Shown here piece after piece: positions 61,360-64,000 of a stretch of 64,000 bases of DNA. Source of the DNA: JACKHA01 sp041401985 (lineage in GTDB: Bacteria > Planctomycetota > Phycisphaerae > Phycisphaerales > UBA1924); assembly GCA_041401985.1 (NCBI GenBank), contig JAWKTE010000019.1, positions 11,040 through 75,039 of the forward strand, given 5' to 3'. Every line of letters starts with the position of its first letter. Within the stretch, counting starts at the first letter, position 1. The position numbers were made by a program, and so were the translations under genes. The notes under the pieces were generated by a model that had not been told where the DNA came from, made no database searches, and saw only the letters and a program-made list of their open reading frames with translations.

Positions 61360-63021
61360 CTACGTCGCGCCCACAAGCGACGCCCCGCCGACCGCTTCGC
61401 CCACCCGCGGCTCCCACCCCCGCGCCTCGAGCGTCCGCACCGCCCGCACCCGGTCCATCGCGCACGCCACGCCCAGGTCCCGCGCGATCTGGCGGGCCGC
61501 GATCTGCGCCGACAGGAAGATCGTCGGCAGCCCAGAGCCCGGGTGCGTCCCGCCGCCAGCCAGGTACACGCCGTCCACGCCCTTCAGCCGGTTCTGCGGG
61601 CGCTTGTGCAGCATCTGGTCCAGCGAGTGCGCCAGATTGAACGTCGCCCCGTGGTTGATGTTCATCGCCCGCCAGTCGTCGGGCGTGACCGCCAGTTCCG
61701 CGCGGATCCGTGGGCGCAGGTCGCCCACGCCCAGCACGCGGGCCATCTGGTCCAGCGTCTCCTCGCGCAGGCGCGGCCCCTCGACCCGCCAGTCCACCGC
61801 CCCGCCGCTGGTCTTGAGGTTCGAGACCGGCACCAGCACGTACACCGACGACGCGCCCTCGGGCGCCAGCGTCGCGTCCGTCGCCGACGCGTTGCACACA
61901 TACAGCGACGGATCGCGCGGCACGCGCCCGTGCGTCGTGATGTCTTCCAGATTCTGGCGGTACGAGCCCGACGTGTAGATCGTGTGGTGCGGCAGGTCCA
62001 GCGTGCCGTCCACGCCCAGGTACAGCATGAACGTCGAGCACGAGTACCGTCGCCGGTCGATCGACGCGTCGCTGCCCCAGGGGCCCAGGCGCTGGCGAAC
62101 GTCCGCCGGCACCAAGTGCTTGAGCGCCCACGTCGCGTCGGCGTTGACCACCACCGCGTCGTGCCCGATTCGCTCGCCGCCCACTACAACGCCGTCGGCC
62201 CGCGCCCCATCGAACGTGATCGCCTCGACCGGCGATGACGTCTGGATCGCCGCCCCGCCGCGCTCGGCAACCCGCGCCATCGCCTCCAGCAGCGCGTTGC
62301 ACCCGCCGGTCGGATGCCACACGCCGAACTCGTACTCGATGAACGGCAGAATCGTGAACAGCGACGGGCACTCGAACGGCGACATCCCCAGGTACTTGCT
62401 CTGGAACGCCACCGCCAGCCGCACGTGCTCGTCGTGGAAGTACTTCGAAAGCAGGTCGTGCACCGACAGCGTCGGGTGCAGCCGCGGCCCCACGCGGATC
62501 GTGTCCAGGTCCAGCAAATCCAGCGGCCCGCGGATCGGGCGCCGCAGGATCGACTCCATCAGAGCCAGTTTGGCCCGGTTGTCCGCGATGAATCGTTCGA
62601 ACGCCCGCCCGTCCGCCTCGTCGATCGCCCCGATCCGGCGCGACATCGCCGCGAGGTCCTGCGTCGTGTCCAGCGTGATCGGCTCGCGCCCCGTCCGCCC
62701 CAGCACGAGCCGGTACATCGGGTCCAGGCGGGTCATCTCGACCTCATCGCCCAGCGTGGTGCCCGCGGCCCGGAAGATCTCATCCAGCACGTGCGGCATC
62801 ATGAAAAACGTCGCGCCGCGATCGAACCCGAACTCGCCGCGACCGTCACCGGCGGGCAGGCGCACCCGCCCCGTCCGCCCGCCGACGCGATCCTGCGCCT
62901 CGTAGACCGTCACCCGCAGCCCGGCCGCGCTCAGCAGCACCGCCGAGGCAAGCCCGCCAGGCCCGGCACCGATGATGGCGACGTGCGGCGCGTCTCCACC
63001 CCGGCCGTGCCGAAAGGCCAC
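61360..63021 (-). CDS. crtI: CrtI-type phytoene desaturase / carotenoid oxidoreductase
   Basis: About 553 residues of a FAD-dependent carotenoid desaturase family protein. The FAD motif is HVAIIGAGPGGLASAVLLSA, then YEAQDRVGGRTG and FGFDRGATFFMMPHVLDEIF. The middle has AVAFQSKYLGMSPFECPSLF and GVWHPTGGCNALLEAMARVA, and the C-terminus has the second FAD contact GVYLAGGGTHPGSGLPTIFLSA. It probably acts on phytoene or a related C30/C40 polyene at the membrane; the exact reaction is open. GTG at 63021 was chosen because it opens straight into the FAD fold, but no good ribosome site is seen. No crtB-like synthase is in the window. Confidence 0.85.
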   Translation of the reverse strand: MAFRHGRGGDAPHVAIIGAGPGGLASAVLLSAAGLRVTVYEAQDRVGGRTGRVRLPAGDGRGEFGFDRGATFFMMPHVLDEIFRAAGTTLGDEVEMTRLDPMYRLVLGRTGREPITLDTTQDLAAMSRRIGAIDEADGRAFERFIADNRAKLALMESILRRPIRGPLDLLDLDTIRVGPRLHPTLSVHDLLSKYFHDEHVRLAVAFQSKYLGMSPFECPSLFTILPFIEYEFGVWHPTGGCNALLEAMARVAERGGAAIQTSSPVEAITFDGARADGVVVGGERIGHDAVVVNADATWALKHLVPADVRQRLGPWGSDASIDRRRYSCSTFMLYLGVDGTLDLPHHTIYTSGSYRQNLEDITTHGRVPRDPSLYVCNASATDATLAPEGASSVYVLVPVSNLKTSGGAVDWRVEGPRLREETLDQMARVLGVGDLRPRIRAELAVTPDDWRAMNINHGATFNLAHSLDQMLHKRPQNRLKGVDGVYLAGGGTHPGSGLPTIFLSAQIAARQIARDLGVACAMDRVRAVRTLEARGWEPRVGEAVGGASLVGAT

Positions 63022-63119
63022 GCCGTTCCGCCCAACGATCGTCGTTTCGGAGGAAGCAGGGGAAGGTGGCAAGCGGCTCGCCCCCGAGGGGACGCCGCGG
63101 CATCCCCGGAAAAAGGTGT

Positions 63120-63149
63120 GCCCCGTGCCCGAACGCCCGGGCACGGGGC
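63120..63149 (-). terminator. Intrinsic terminator-like hairpin upstream of crtI
   Basis: Read on the minus strand, a 12-base perfect stem (GCCCCGTGCCCG with its complement, loop 6) is followed by CACACCTTTTT. It would stop transcripts coming from upstream, or attenuate crtI, whose proposed start is 99 bases further on. Confidence 0.6.
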
Positions 63150-63235
63150 GTACACCCTAGCCGCCCCGAAGGAGGTCGGAGCGGTGTCCCCAAGGCGACT
63201 TCGGGCGCTCCGTGGCGACGGATTCGCGCGGGAGT

Positions 63236-63371
63236 CGAGGAAGGGGCGAAGGGACGGAGGCTCAGAGGGACAACGGGAGCAGCCGCCGACGCGGATCAGG
63301 GTTGGTGGCGCAATGCTCTGGCTTCCCGTCCCTCAGCCCCTTTGCCCCTTTGCCCCTTCCTCCTCGCCTTG
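63236..63371. repeat. Inverted CCCCTT/AAGGGG repeat pair (family H)
   Basis: A purine-rich arm (GGAAGGGGCGAAGGGACGG at 63239-63257) faces a pyrimidine-rich arm (CCCCTTTGCCCCTTTGCCCC at about 63338-63357) across about 80 bases. The pyrimidine arm matches the run at 12341-12396. Confidence 0.65.
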
Positions 63372-64000
63372 ACACCTCCCCCCCTCCGACTATGCTGCCC
63401 CAGCGAACGGTGCCCCGTCGGTCTGTTCGGGCTTGGCCACTGGCCATGCCCGCCCGGCTCGTCGGGGTGAAAAGGGAAGTGCGGTGAAATGCCGCCGCGG
63501 ACGCGCCGCCGTAACGGGCCTCGGGACTCGCCCACAGCGACCCGAGCACAAGCCCCGCCTCCTCGCGTGCCACTGACGCCCCTGAATCGGGTGTCGGGAA
63601 GGCCGAGGCGGGACGCCCGGAGCCGGAAGACCTGCCGCTCGTGTTTGTCGTGACGGCCTCGCGGGCCGTCGATCCGGGCCGGACGCCTCGGCGATCCCGT
63701 CCCCGCGTCGACGGCTAGGGCGTCCGGCGGCGCAGGCACGCGGGCTCCCGGCGCGCCAGGCCACTGGCACTCACTCCCCCGCAAGACCGTCGACTGCCGC
63801 CTCCGGCACGCGCGATCCGCGCGCCGCCGGGCACAGGGAGCCGCCGCGCGCGAATCGCGGCGAGCACAGGGTGTCCCCATGTCCACGATGTCCCCGTTGT
63901 CACCGTTGTCCCCGTTGTCCCCGACCAGGTCCGGATCGATCGCGCCGCGCGCCGCCGCGGTTGTGACACTTGCGCACCTGACTGTCGGCGTCGCAGCCGC
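63372..64000. other. No confident gene at the window edge
   Basis: Several open frames cross this region on the minus strand, but all are Arg-, Ala- and Pro-rich without motifs and look like translated GC-rich non-coding DNA. A five-fold 9-base tandem repeat of the type GTCCCCGTT occupies 63881-63925. A gene may start beyond the edge. Confidence 0.4.

Noticed and set aside
63881..63925. Gly-Asp-Asn repeat protein on the minus strand from the 9-base tandem repeat
   Set aside because: The repeat is short (five units) and the surrounding frame has no start, signal or motif.

Overview
The window looks like chromosomal DNA of a high-GC planctomycete, most likely a Phycisphaerae-type lineage. This is inferred from gene content, not from a marker search. 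The supporting traits are an ECF sigma factor directly upstream of a Ser/Thr kinase, a BlaI/M56 pair, a PEP-CTERM protein, a TerB-N/TerB/TerB-C membrane protein, a large secreted PQQ-propeller protein, a zinc-ribbon membrane protein, and scattered rather than operonic housekeeping genes (lone atpG, lone trpC, separate ispD and ispE).

Layout. 0-5 kb is regulatory and accessory: kinase (cut by the window edge), sigma factor, a disrupted M56 peptidase with its BlaI repressor, then a degraded island with an integrase remnant beside tRNA-Thr. 5-16 kb holds comM, a PAS-LuxR regulator, moaD-moaE, a secreted phosphoesterase-LamG protein, an Mrp-type ATPase, a nucleotide-sugar epimerase and a PEP-CTERM protein. 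17-29 kb holds an MFS transporter, the TerB protein, ispD, small membrane or secreted proteins, an aldehyde dehydrogenase carrying repeat insertions, PAP2 phosphatase, ispE and HU. 28.5-41.5 kb holds a beta-barrel protein, the giant propeller protein, lipoproteins, phoH-pgpH and rnr. 41.8-52.4 kb holds an HglS-type dioxygenase, an NDUFA9-like reductase, a Tat-type amine oxidase, atpG, a UDP-sugar dehydrogenase, a CPBP protease and trpC. 52.5-63 kb holds membrane and secreted unknowns, a DoxX-like protein, an RRM protein and a crtI - vWA - tmk gene set. The last kilobase has only repeats.

Two things stand out. First, the window carries about nine families of short palindromic repeats. Many occur as inverted pairs around a variable core (REPIN-like), and one three-armed element lies in frame inside the aldehyde dehydrogenase gene as about 46 extra codons. 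This is the best candidate for a poorly described system. Second, at least ten genes need single-base frame corrections to give family-like proteins, including the probably essential atpG. They cluster at 1-3 kb, 33-34 kb and 45-51 kb, so base-level sequence error is more likely than mass gene decay.

For corrected genes the coordinates span the whole reconstructed gene. All family assignments were made by eye from translated motifs, with no database search.
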